Of a DNA stretch of 64,000 nucleotides, positions 34,353-48,400 are shown piece by piece. The DNA lies in the NCBI GenBank assembly GCA_029204225.1, contig CM055111.1, positions 26,385,540 to 26,449,539 of the forward strand, read 5' to 3'. The notes under the pieces were generated by a model. It was not told where the DNA came from. It did no database searches and worked only from the letters and a program-made list of their open reading frames with translations. Source of the stretch: Diphasiastrum complanatum (Eukaryota > Streptophyta > Lycopodiopsida > Lycopodiales > Lycopodiaceae). Every line of letters begins with the position of its first letter. Positions within the stretch are counted from its first letter, which is position 1. The translations under genes and the position numbers were made by a program.

Positions 34353-36053
34353 ATGTCGTCCATCATCAATATTCAACTAAGATCACTACAATCTTGGACC
34401 CAGAAGGTTCAAATTACTTGATTTGGAAATTAAAGACTTCACTCTTGTTGAAGGGCGAAGGTCTATGGCAGTGGGTAGAACCAATTGAGGAGAAGCCATT
34501 AACTACTCCTGGCAAAGAACTTTGAGAATGGAGTTTAAAAAATGACAAAGCTATAGCAATTATCCATGTACAAGAACAATGTATGGATACTTGCACCTAT
34601 ACCTGATGGCAGAAAACCAGTCAAGTGCAAGTGGATCTACAAGATCAAAACAGGTCCTGATGGAGAAAACATCATATACAAAGCAAGGCTAGTTGCTAAA
34701 GGATTTTCATAGAAGTATGGGATCGACTACACTGATACTTTCTCACCGGTAGTCAAACATACATCAATTCGCCTGTTATTCACGTATGCAGTGGCTCATA
34801 ATCTAAAAATCCATATTGTGGATGAGAAAACTACTCTCCTGCACACAGAATTGGAAGAAGACTTATTCATGGACCAACCACTTGGTTTTGTAAACCAAGA
34901 ATATCCAGAATATGGATGTCACATGAATAAAAGTATTTACGGTCTGAAACAAGCTGCGAGACAATGGTATAGAAAGAAGGACGAAGCACTATGTTCCACA
35001 GGCTTCAAACCTCTATTTACTGAATCAAATGTCTATATCAAGCATGTCCAAAATGAAATAATCATTCTAGCTGTCTATGTTGATGACACGCTTATCTTCT
35101 CAAGAAGAGATAAGTTAATTTCAGATGTCAAAAGAGAAATTTCTGAAATATTTGAGATCGCTGACATAGGAGAAGCTAAAATCTATCTAGGCTTGCAGAT
35201 CGTGAGAGACTTTAAAGGTGGTAAGTTGTATCTTCACCAACAAAAGTACACTCAAAAGATCATTGAAGACTTCAACATGCTCGAATGCAAAGGTGTGCAT
35301 ACTCCCATGATATCTGGAACAATACTGAGCAAGGCAGATCGTCCGCAGACTCTCGAGGAAGATGAACAAATGGCCAAAACACCCTATTGTAGGCTGATTG
35401 AATCATTTTAATATCTAGCAGACAACATCATACCTGATATAGCATATGCAGTATATAGACTGAGCCAATATAATCAGAACCCAGGATCATTACATTCGAA
35501 GTTGGCAAAGAGAGTACTACAATATCTCCAGGAAATGAAAGACTATGGATTGTGTTATCCGAAGGAAGCTGGATTTCACATCGAATCTTACAGTGACGCA
35601 AGTTGGGCATCCATGAAGAATGATAGCAAAAGTATTTCAGGAGGTTGTACTCTAGCATCTGGCACAGCCATACTCTGGATAAGCAAGAAACAAACAGCAA
35701 TAGCTCAATCTTTCTGTGAAGCGAAATATGTAGCAGCATCCAAAATGGCAAACGAGCTGATCTGGATCAAACAGATGTTGGAAGGATTTGATGAATCTAT
35801 TTCTGAATCTTATGTCTTGTTAATGGATAACACTTCAGCAATCTATCTTACGAAATATCCTGTATTTTACTCAAAAATGAAACACATAGCTATCAAATAT
35901 CATGTGACTCGGGACTTAGTCGAGAAGAAGATACTGAAGACAGTCTTCATATCCATAGAGGAAATGACAACTGATATCTTTATGAAGCCACTCAGCAAGG
36001 CTTTGTTCGAGAAGCAGCGAAGAAGATTGGGGTTAATCCAACTGCCACTTTGA
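34353..36053 (+). pseudogene. Fused copia gag start, RT and RNase H
   Basis: From the ATG at 34353 a short gag-like beginning quickly breaks. At about 34565 it joins the RT N-terminal region (PIPDGRKPVKCKWIYKIK). RT motifs follow: ARLVAKGFS, ELEEDLFMDQPLGF, SIYGLKQAARQWY, the active site LAVYVDDTLIFSRR (about 35069-35106), DIGEAKIYLGLQIVRD and YTQKIIEDFNMLECKG. RNase H shows SYSDASWASMKNDSKS, ILWISKKQTAIAQS and MDNTSAIYL. Stops lie at about 34711 and 35409-35411; the frame is otherwise maintained to the end at 36053, next to the purine tract. The protease, zinc knuckle and integrase are absent. Confidence 0.88.
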
Positions 36054-36061
36054 GAGGGAGT

Positions 36062-37012
36062 TGTAGAACAACTGATCAGACAGACCTTGATTCTACTAAC
36101 AAAGCACGCAGTTTACTTGACAAAGGATGAGAAAAAAAAAGAATGCGGACTCGAAACATTTTTATTCGTGATCAACCTCGAAGGATTCACGAATTTGTCT
36201 TGCAGTCAACTCTAAAGATTCGCAAAACAGCTTCTTGTAGAAGCTCGTGGCTTTCTTGTTGAAGCTCAAAAAATTCGCAAACAGAATCTTGTCGCGAAAT
36301 ATTATGTTTCTTGTTCAAACCTCAAATGTTTCAAAATTGTCGCGAACAATTTGCAAAATCTTCTGGACTGTTCTTCTCGTGAAACTATCACGAACAATTC
36401 ACGAAATATTCTAGATTTCTTCTTCAAGCTCAAGAATTGTCATCTGTCGCGAACAATTCGTGAAAGACGAAAATGTCGCGAAGAGACAAGTGTCACGAAC
36501 AATTCGCGAAACACGAAGCTGAGACGAAGAGATAGACTGTCGCGAATAATTCGTGAACAGAAATTATTTGACCCTGGAAACATAGCGTCTATTTGAATAT
36601 CAACCGTCATAAACGGTTAGATATCTATTGTTACAGCATTGAAAGGCCAAAAGACCTGTAAATAAAAGGCCAAAAGACCTATCCTGTAGCAATATAAATA
36701 CATGTGCACTACTTGTTGTAACACACTCACTCAATCAGAGACACAATAGCGAGATAAGACAGCAAGAGATGTATATTGATGATTCAGATTCAGAGTTATA
36801 TTCGTTTTTGATCAATAGTTTCTTATTGTCTAAATAGTCTTAAATTTTCTCTTACTTCCGCATATTATTTCCGCACGCATATTCAATCCAAGCAAACATT
36901 GTTCTATTAGTACATAGATCCTATATAGTCCCGATTGAAGACACTGATATTAGTTTGATTTATTCAAACTTTCATCGTGTTCTCCGTGGAAGAATAATTA
37001 CTATTTTTTACA
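36062..37012 (+). repeat. 3' LTR of the deleted copia element
   Basis: 951 bases, from TGTAGAACA to TTTTACA. It differs from the 5' LTR by scattered substitutions, many at CG sites of the TCGCGA words (for example TTCGCGAA to TTCACGAA or TTCGTGAA). It also has a short extra duplication, AAAAGGCCAAAAGACCT, near 36640-36680. TATAAATA is at 36693-36700. Confidence 0.9.
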
Positions 37013-39310
37013 GTGTCAGGATTGTGGATCATGGTAATGGCACTAGAAATTGCACCTACTAAGTTCTATGAACAAAACAATCTGCAAGCAATGCCATCAA
37101 TCCCATCATCTTTACTATTGATAAACTTTTAAACTATTGATTGTTTAATTGATCATATATTTGAATTGTCATACTTCATTAAGACTTAAGTTCATGTAAT
37201 CTATGTCACATGACATAAGTAGGATCTGATGTGGCCATCTTTGTCAATGCACGGTGTCATAGAAAATTTCAATGGGTTTCAATGCATCCCTCATCAAGAA
37301 GTGCATTTTGCAAAAAAAGAAAATCAAATATGGGATTGTAGGAGCTTTTGGAAAGGCAGAATTTTGGAATTTAAAGTTTCATCTAGAGGTCGATCCATTT
37401 TCAAGGTCTTGGTTCAACATGTGTACATGCACAAGGAAATTAAAGTGGAAGGCAAAAATCCAAATGATAGACTCAAATGCAGTTATAAGTTATAAAAGCT
37501 TTTGATTTTGAACTTTTCATTGATTATTCATATGTGTATGCGAGTTCAAACTAATATTTTTTGACTTTTATAGATTTGTATGGACACTCAACATAATTGA
37601 ATGGCAACCAATACAATCTCTTGTTGGCATCATAGATGTCATCCATTCTGATATTGGTCTTCTTCAATAAAAGAACCGCTCTCTAAGATCTCTTTTGGAG
37701 TATTGCACTTTTTTTTTATGATTCATCTTACATGCCATCCATGAATGGTTTATGTGAAAGATTGGAGGCGATATAACTACCCTCGTTTCAAGTGAAGAAT
37801 GGATTCCTCTAGATTCTACCACAACAGAGAGCTTCCGATCAAGGTTTTTCATGGACATCCAGAACTGTATGATATAAAGTACGGCTTCAAAACCCAATAG
37901 ATTACGTTGGTTTTTTCCTTTTGCAATATTTGTAGATTTTTTTTGTTAAATGTAACGTTCAGAGAACGACAATGATTATTTGTAGTGATTTGACAGATGT
38001 GTATGTGAATTTTCTCTTCAATATAATTACATAGTTTAAGTGACTTTTCTATGCAGTTATGTCTTGACTAGTTGCTATGATGTGCGGATACGACCAAGAA
38101 AAGAAATTGTCTACAATCTAAGGATCTAAATACCAACATAGAAATTCTCGAAATCACTTGAAAGAATGGACGATAAACATGCAACAGATCACAAACATAA
38201 TGGTACAAAATTGATCAAAATTGCAAGAAGACTATTTTATAGGTTTTTTTACTTAATTTGATTTTCTTACTCAAAATTGGTCATGCAATAATAGATTTTA
38301 CTGTCATGTTTTGATGTGCAGGCTAGGACTAAAACATAATTTTTATAACTTTCTATGACAAGGTTTCAAAGAGAAAAAAAGGTTTTGAGCTCAAATGACT
38401 GAAGGATTATCTTGGAAAGTGATAGCATCAAATTATTTTCAAGAATGCGCATTGTTAAAAAAAACAGAATAAAATGTGGCTTCCAACGATAGCCAATTTT
38501 TTATATTCTGTACATTGGAATACAATGTATATCTTCTATGTCTTGTATGCATGATCATGTGATACAAAATGTTATATACACAGGTAACATTCTTTTCATT
38601 CTCCCAAGTGGCACCTATGGCCATCATGAATTGGTCATCGTCACCTTCCCATCCAAGGAGGGTCCTATAGGTGTATCTTTTGCTCCTAACCATGTGGTAA
38701 AGGCTTGGCGTAGGGGTTTGGAAATCTTCAATACATCACCTAAAAATATGGTGACCTGACCGGATAGCAGGGCGGTTGCTTCCTTCTGGTTCTAGGGAAG
38801 CGAAGGGTTCTTCATTGAATTCTGGATGGATAAATCCTTTCGAGTTCATGGGTGAAGTAGGTGCATTCATGGCTTGATTAGAAAGTTTAGTTGAATCCAT
38901 AGGTTCTATTGGTCGATTAAGATCACCAATATGAACCTTAGCTTGCTCTTCATGTATCCACTCCCTTACTTTGATGTGATGCTTCTTCTCTTTTTGTGGG
39001 TTTGGATACCGTCTCTCACAACTACAAATATAAGTCCATTGCCACGCCCATAAGACGGGGACCAGATCAAACTATGTTGAGCAAAGAGACATCAAATTTG
39101 AGCTACTTAAATGTCCTAAAGTTGAGATTCCTCTAATTTGATCGCCCAATGGAAAATCTCGAGTGATAAGGTCCAAAATTGACTTATCTATGATGATGGA
39201 AATCAAATTTGAGTTATTTCGTGTGACAGGTGTAAACCCCATCGAGAAGGGGTCAAAGTTGATCAATCTTTATATAGGAATGGGCACTCTGGGAATCTAC
39301 ATGATTTAAA
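37013..39310. other. No assignable gene
   Basis: Short frames only: 37229-37495 and 38538-38759 (contains GHHELVIVTFPSKEGPIGVS), neither of a family I know. Mostly A/T-rich. Minus-strand gypsy gag text continues weakly below 39311. Confidence 0.35.
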
Positions 39311-39520
39311 TCATTTGACGAATGAATCCTTGAGGCTTTCCCACTTGTTTCGTTCATGTCGCTCAAGATTGAAATACCATTCTTGAGCTACATTAGTGAG
39401 AGTCATGCTAAAGAGCCTGACTTTCTCTTTTGGGGTTGTCTCTCCATAGACTTCACCTACTTCCTCATTTTGGTTGTTTTTGAAAGATAGCAAAATCTTA
39501 TATGTTTTATTTTGTGTAGA
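39311..39520 (-). pseudogene. Ty3-gypsy gag fragment
   Basis: The minus-strand frame reads EVYGETTPKEKVRLFSMTL, AQEWYFNLERHERNKW and LKDSFVK. This closely parallels EVYGEIYPQDKLKLFPMALT, GQDWYYTQDETERTDW in the gypsy gag at about 57755-57890 of this window. It is the Retrotrans_gag domain. Only about 60 codons survive; no other parts of the element were found nearby. Confidence 0.75.
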
Positions 39521-42364
<2,844 letters not shown>

Positions 42365-42590
42365 GAATGTGATTGGACCCCATTGATTGCCTTTCTACAT
42401 CATGATTGGACCCCTAGATTTGCAGCTCTCATCATGATTGGACCTCATGATTTTCACCTCACAATTTGATTGGGCCTCGTGATGTGCACCGCTAAACATG
42501 ATTGGTCCACATTTAATGCACCTCTTAAAGCGATTGGCCTTGTGATCTATGTCTCCGAATGTGATTGGGCCAAATAGATGCATTTCAATT
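42365..42590 (+). repeat. Degenerate minisatellite with regularly spaced ATTGG
   Basis: About seven units of roughly 30-37 bases, each with a CATGATTGGACC-like core (ATGTGATTGGACC, ATCATGATTGGACC, AATTTGATTGGGCC, AACATGATTGGTCC, AGCGATTGGCC, AATGTGATTGGGCC) followed by text such as ATTTGCACCTC. On the minus strand this gives an array of CCAAT pentamers. Function unknown. Confidence 0.75.
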
Positions 42591-43646
42591 CTAACATCAT
42601 GTGACAAATGTCACTATCTCACTAGATCTCAAGTTTGAAGCCTATTGACAATTCAAACTCAACATAAAACTAAAATGATTAGGCATACCCTCCACGCGTG
42701 GGAACATGCTCCACACATGTGAGATTTACATATGTACGTGAAAGTATAAAGTAATCAAGCTAGATTTTGTAAAATCGAGTTAATCAAACTGACGAGAGCA
42801 CCTTTCAAAACAACTCGACCTCCTAGATTAGATGTATCATAAAATTGATTATGTAATTCTCTTCACATTGGCCACTATCTATCCTTAGAAAATCTAGGGA
42901 TGAAACGCCTAGAAAAAAATGTTGGAAGAAAAAAACACATTCAACAACCTAAAAAGTAAAAGGACCACTTGGGTTAAACCTTTTCATCTACACAATAAGA
43001 CATATTTCACATAGTGCTGTTCACAAGCCCTATATTAATGTGATTTCCTATATATGTGGGATACAAAAGAAAGCTTCAAAAACCTTTGACTTCCCTTTTT
43101 ATTTCTGCATAAATTGGGCAATTAAAAAAAAGCTTATTAACATCACAAATGTCGGTACAAGTACAGAGGACAAATATACAGCCATATAGAGCATCAAAGT
43201 GCAGATCATGAACCACAAAGTAAAAAAAGTTCAAAATTTTCTTTATAATTAAAAACAAATGGAAATGCCATCTTCCATCTTCCAGCTACAGAGATACTTT
43301 GAACAACATGTAGCTATTCCTGTGAATTACTAGCAGGAATACTCATCCAATGAAAGGTCTTCTTGGCATTAAGCTGGTAGCCCCTTGGAAGCTTGAATAT
43401 TTGTACTAAAAACTCAAAATGATAAGCTTCAAGGTACATCATTTCGAAAACCTAAAAGTGTGGTTTCAACATGTCATAAGTGCAAATGCCTATGCTGAAC
43501 TGAATTCTATAGCATCAATTTCTATCAATCTTTGATGGTATTGTACTTCCTTTTGTCAAGATCTTTCATTTCTCTGAGAGTTTAAAATCAGGCTTTTTCC
43601 AACTCTTGTTTAGCTCTGCAGTTTTAGTAATAATATCAGTGGACCT
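42591..43646. other. 3' flank of the kinase gene, no other gene seen
   Basis: Non-coding by inspection. Part of 43076-43640 should be the 3' UTR of the kinase (minus strand); no single poly(A) signal could be chosen with confidence. Confidence 0.35.
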
Positions 43647-45408
43647 TCATGAATGAGGCAATTCCGAGATCTCCTTTACAGCCTCTATAACCTCCCTCAT
43701 CTTCGGCCTTAATTTTGCATTTACAGAAACGCATTGGCAAGCAAGAGAGGCTATTCTCTGAGCAGCTTCTAAACTGTATTGCCCTTCAAGTCTCGGATCC
43801 ATAATCTTTTTAACTTTTCTGTTGTCATTGATGTATGGTTTAGACCAATCTGTAAGATATTGCTCATTCTTTGGAAGATTATCATCTAGAGCCTTCCTTC
43901 CTGTAAGCAACTCAAGAAGCACAACCCCAAAACTCCAAATATCACACTTTAAAGTCAAGTGGCCTGTTTGGAGGTACTCAGGAGCTGCATAACCCATTGT
44001 TCCAGCAACCTGCAGCCAACTGAGCTTTGTCAAAATGAAAATATACACAATTTTGAAAAATATCCCAAAAACCTCCAAATAGTCACACAACATCAAAACC
44101 ATGGTTGAATACCATGTTATATGGTAGGGTTTAGATTCATACTTATATAACGATGAGTTTGTCAAAAGCTGGCTGTACAATCAGAACTATCTTCATGTCT
44201 TATCTATCAATGAGGCATAATTCAGAAAAGGTGGGAATGATGTAACGCCTCTCTTGCGTTCAGTGATCAAGTACAATCATAGTAGAGCTCTTTGTTTGTC
44301 TCGATCTTGGTATATACAAATGTGTTTCATATTCAATGAGCATATACTAACTTGGCAATTACAGAAGTAGCGCACAATTAGCCACTGTCGACTCAACACT
44401 TGATCAGTCTCATACATATACATGAATGACCTGACATCATTTGTTAATCTATATCAAATCTCTGAAGTGAAGCTTATAGTAAGATTTTAGATGATCACTT
44501 GATTGATGCATACTAGACATGTTATCAATGTGACTCATAGATTAGCATTCGACATAACCTACCAAGTAAGATCACAAGGTTGGCTCAATCAACTAACAAA
44601 TAAAACATTTTTCTTTGTAGACCTAGTTATGCAAAACTAAAGATCTGCAGTTCCACAAAAAATCTACAGCATTTAAGATTGCCATGCGAAACAGCGATAC
44701 AACGACTTCTTCTTGAGGATTTTAGTAAATAGTTTACATTGCCTAATAACCATACCACTGTTGAAACATGAGTATGACCGGGATCTGGTCCCTCTCTAGC
44801 CAAGCCAAAGTCTGAAAGCTTTGGCATAAAGTCTTTGTCGAGAAGAATATTGGAGGGCTTCAAATCCCGATATATAATCTGCACTACACCAATCTTCTGT
44901 CATCTCAGTAAGACATGACAAGTGATAATTGATTCATACTATTTTTGCATACCAGTCAAACCAGCATGGACTCAAGAAGGCTATGACAATAGAAAGCTGC
45001 AGCACACACCCTAGACTACATCCACATGCCTAACAACCCGAAAACAAAAGTCCCAATCAGCACCAGAGAAACAGTTCTCACTTCTTGGGAGAACAGTCAT
45101 TTGCTGTGTGTGAGGAAGTATGACAAAAACAGAGAGTACCCCTTATATGTATATGATAGAAAATTCTTTATTTATAAGGAAAAAGCTCCCCTTATATGTA
45201 TAAGATAGAATATTCGTTATTTATAAGGAAAAAGCTCCCAGAAGAGATAATGTGAGCAATTATTTTTCAATCTAAACATTTCTTCCAGGAAAGAGATGCT
45301 TGCAAAACAATGACATGTTTATAATGACAGCCCATTTTGAAGCTTCTAAGCTCCAGGAACTGCTAGTTGTTAGTGATTCAAAAAATCAATATAGAGAAAT
45401 AGCACTTA

Positions 45409-45490
<82 letters not shown>

Positions 45491-48400
45491 GTGACAGCCA
45501 GACTTCCTGAATAAACCCCGAGATCTGGATGTGTATGACCACATGCACTTTCAAACTGTGGTTGAGCTATTTCTTGCATGTTCATAGGATTTCGAACACC
45601 CAAAGTGATGTCCTTATTCTGGATATGCAGATCCAGGAGTAGCAGACATCCTGGATGTGCAGGTTCGAACATATCATGAATCAACCAAGTTCAATGGATT
45701 TGCAAAAGAAATTCGAGGGATTCTACCACATATTCCGTAGAGAACAAAATGTCACTATGTTGCTGTAGAGATGATGGACCAATTTCTGACAGTCTGTCTT
45801 ATAAAGAACAAACCAGTGTGAACTCTGGAGTTCTGCAAATGATTAGCTTACTTTAACACTGAACACTTTTTTAAGGCTTCACCTGGGAATCAGTACACTG
45901 AGAAGACTTGTTCTACAGGTGTTTGGGGGCAGTGGCATGTGTTTTTCAAGACCATCTACAGTCAATGATTTCAGCAGTGAGTAGAGATAACTTGGCATGT
46001 TTCATCTGGATAGGTCTACATGGATGTCACATTGGCTTGGACTTAGATGTGTTCATGCCAGCCTGCTACTTCCCTCCGAAGATTGTCTCTTGTGTCAGTG
46101 ATGTTGATGCTACTCTTTACGCTGATATTTCATCCAATATTATCTCCTCTCCGAACATGGCATGTGCTACTACTTGGTGACTTAATGCCAGAACCTCAGT
46201 GAGACAAATTGTTCTACATGACTCAGCTATAGATCCACTACGTCTAGAGAATCCCTTAAGCCACAATTTGACTGCTGGCCCTTCAAAGCAGCCATCAAAA
46301 TAGAGACAGTCATCATAGCGAAGGGATGTGAAGGTAAGCACTTAGGACAGGCTTCCTTCCTAAAATAGAGAGGAGCTCAGAAGGTTTATCATCTAGTAAG
46401 CAATACACAGCGCCAAGATACTTTTGACTTCAGCAAGTCGTTCAAGGTTATCTCTCAGCTCACTAAATTTGGAATTTTGAAATTTATTGAACAGCTCCAA
46501 ACCAAACAATATCATGAAGATCTCATAAACTGTTGAAAAATTGTTTACTTACAGAAAAAGCTATCATTGCTACTTGGTGCTTTGGTACCTCTACTATAGC
46601 ATCAACAGCTACTATGCGTACTCTGTTATTCAGCTTTCAAGTCATGTAAATATCAACACTTTAAAGCACAAGAGAAACAGATTACCTTAAAATCTAAAGC
46701 CTCGTGCAGGTAAACAAGTCCTTTAGCAGCTCCGAGAGCAATATTTAACCTTGTCTGCCATGATAGTACAGGTAAATCCTTCCTGAATAGATGAGTTTCG
46801 AGGGTTTTGTTGGGCATGAACTCGTACACAATGAGCAGTTGCACCCCTGTATCACTATCCTCTGCACAATATCCCAGCAGCTTTACCAGATTTGGATGGT
46901 CTACGCGGCCTAAATATTTGATTTCGGATAACCATTCTTTGTATCCCTGAGTACATGGACAATTTGTTATGATTATCACAAAAACGTCCGCATGTGCATA
47001 GAAGAGTAAAAAAAATTTGATTATTGCATAAAGAGATGCCACTTCAAATGCTTGACTTTGGGGAGTTCCTGAGGAAGATGACATGCCAGACGTTGCGGGC
47101 ATTGCTTCATACTGTGGGCTCAAGGACGGTGAAGCCACAGGACTAGGCATATTGACATATTTGAGGTCCATATCCAACAAATGACAATTGATGTCACAAA
47201 CGCTTGGAAAAGGGGAAAAGAAGAAAGTACAGTGACAACAACCAAAATTCTTTTTGGAAACGGACAATTTTCCGACTTTCAAAACAGAGGAACTAGAAGT
47301 GAAGAATAAATAGAAAACAGACAAGAAAAGATAAATGTTCCCTGGTAATTATAGTATAAAAAATCAGCCGGCTCACAAGAAAAATTAAGCGAAAAGCTGC
47401 CCCCAGTTTTTCTTTTTTATTCGAACCACGATTTTCCTAAGAAGCCACATTGGAACAACCTGTTTTGGAAGCATTTTGTTGACATTTCCACCAAGAATCT
47501 GATTTCAGGGACTTATGCAAGCCACGAGGTTCCTATCAACTTTGATGCCAAATGTGAGGATGCTAGCTCTGCAAGCTTCTCCTAAAACCTACTAGCCAGT
47601 GAAATAATAATCTCTTCCCATTCATGGGCAAACCTTTACGCATAGCTACTTGTATTCTGGTACACATGGCACCCATGCGTGGGTGATAAGTTCATCTGGC
47701 ATGCCATGTCAATCTTGAGCCATGAATATGTAGCCAACTTAATATTTGGCCACCCCCATCCCCCAGCCATACCCAGACTCAATCCTTTGGACCTCTGAGT
47801 CCCAGGGCTGTGTTTTGAAGGGCAGGTACATACTTTCATGGTGAAAGGTGTTAAAGCAAAGGGACTCTCATGATCAAAGATTTCAGTAAATTTGAAGGGC
47901 GCTCTAAGGATTTTTTAAATTATTAGACTTTCCACGGGAAAGGCTGAAATAAAAGTGCATTTCTATGAAGAAAAAATCGGGTGTGAAGGGCTGAAAAGGC
48001 TTCAAAACGCAGGCCCTCGGACCCCAGTCATTGTCCACCTAACTATATGTTGACCGGTTCTCCTATAGTCATGTCACCTGACCCACCTGTCATGGGTTGT
48101 GGCCCGCCGCCAATAGTGGTCACCTGACCCACCTATCATGCATCGTGGCCTGCCATTGGTGGTCACCTGCCCCACCTGGCAACTACCCCTTGGTTCGTTA
48201 GGGCCACAACTAGGCTAACAATGGAGTTGTACAGCGTTTGGCTCCAGCTGGGGAGATTGAGAGTTTGCAGCACAAGGGTAACAAAACATTCTGTGAAAAA
48301 GCTTAAGCTTTTTGGGCCGAAACCATCCCAGGATTAAAAGGAGGTATCCTCTTTATTCAGGTGGTCTGTTCAGGTATGTTCTTTATTCAGGTGGTGTCTG

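Larger units (their letters stand above)
33301..37012 (+). mobile_element. Complete but internally deleted Ty1-copia element
   Basis: LTRs are at 33301-34236 and 36062-37012. The primer site TGGTATCAGAGC follows the first LTR by one base (34238-34249) and a purine tract (TGAGAGGGAGT) precedes the second. The flanks GTGCC (33296-33300) and GTGTC (37013-37017) match at four of five bases, fitting a 5-bp target duplication. The internal part is only about 1.8 kb: a short gag start (ATG at 34353) joined to RT and RNase H. The rest of gag, the protease and the integrase are missing, so it could move only with help. The first base pair of the 5' LTR has changed (TATAG instead of TGTAG). Two stops interrupt the coding part. 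Confidence 0.9.

Noticed and set aside
43647-44180. 177-codon open frame with its own ATG upstream of the last kinase exon
   Set aside because: The part above 44009 is intron; the frame only makes sense from the acceptor at 44011-44010, in phase with the previous exon.
46653-47324. 223-codon frame including kinase exon 2
   Set aside because: Only 46946-46686 fits kinase sequence and splice borders; the upstream part is low-complexity intron.
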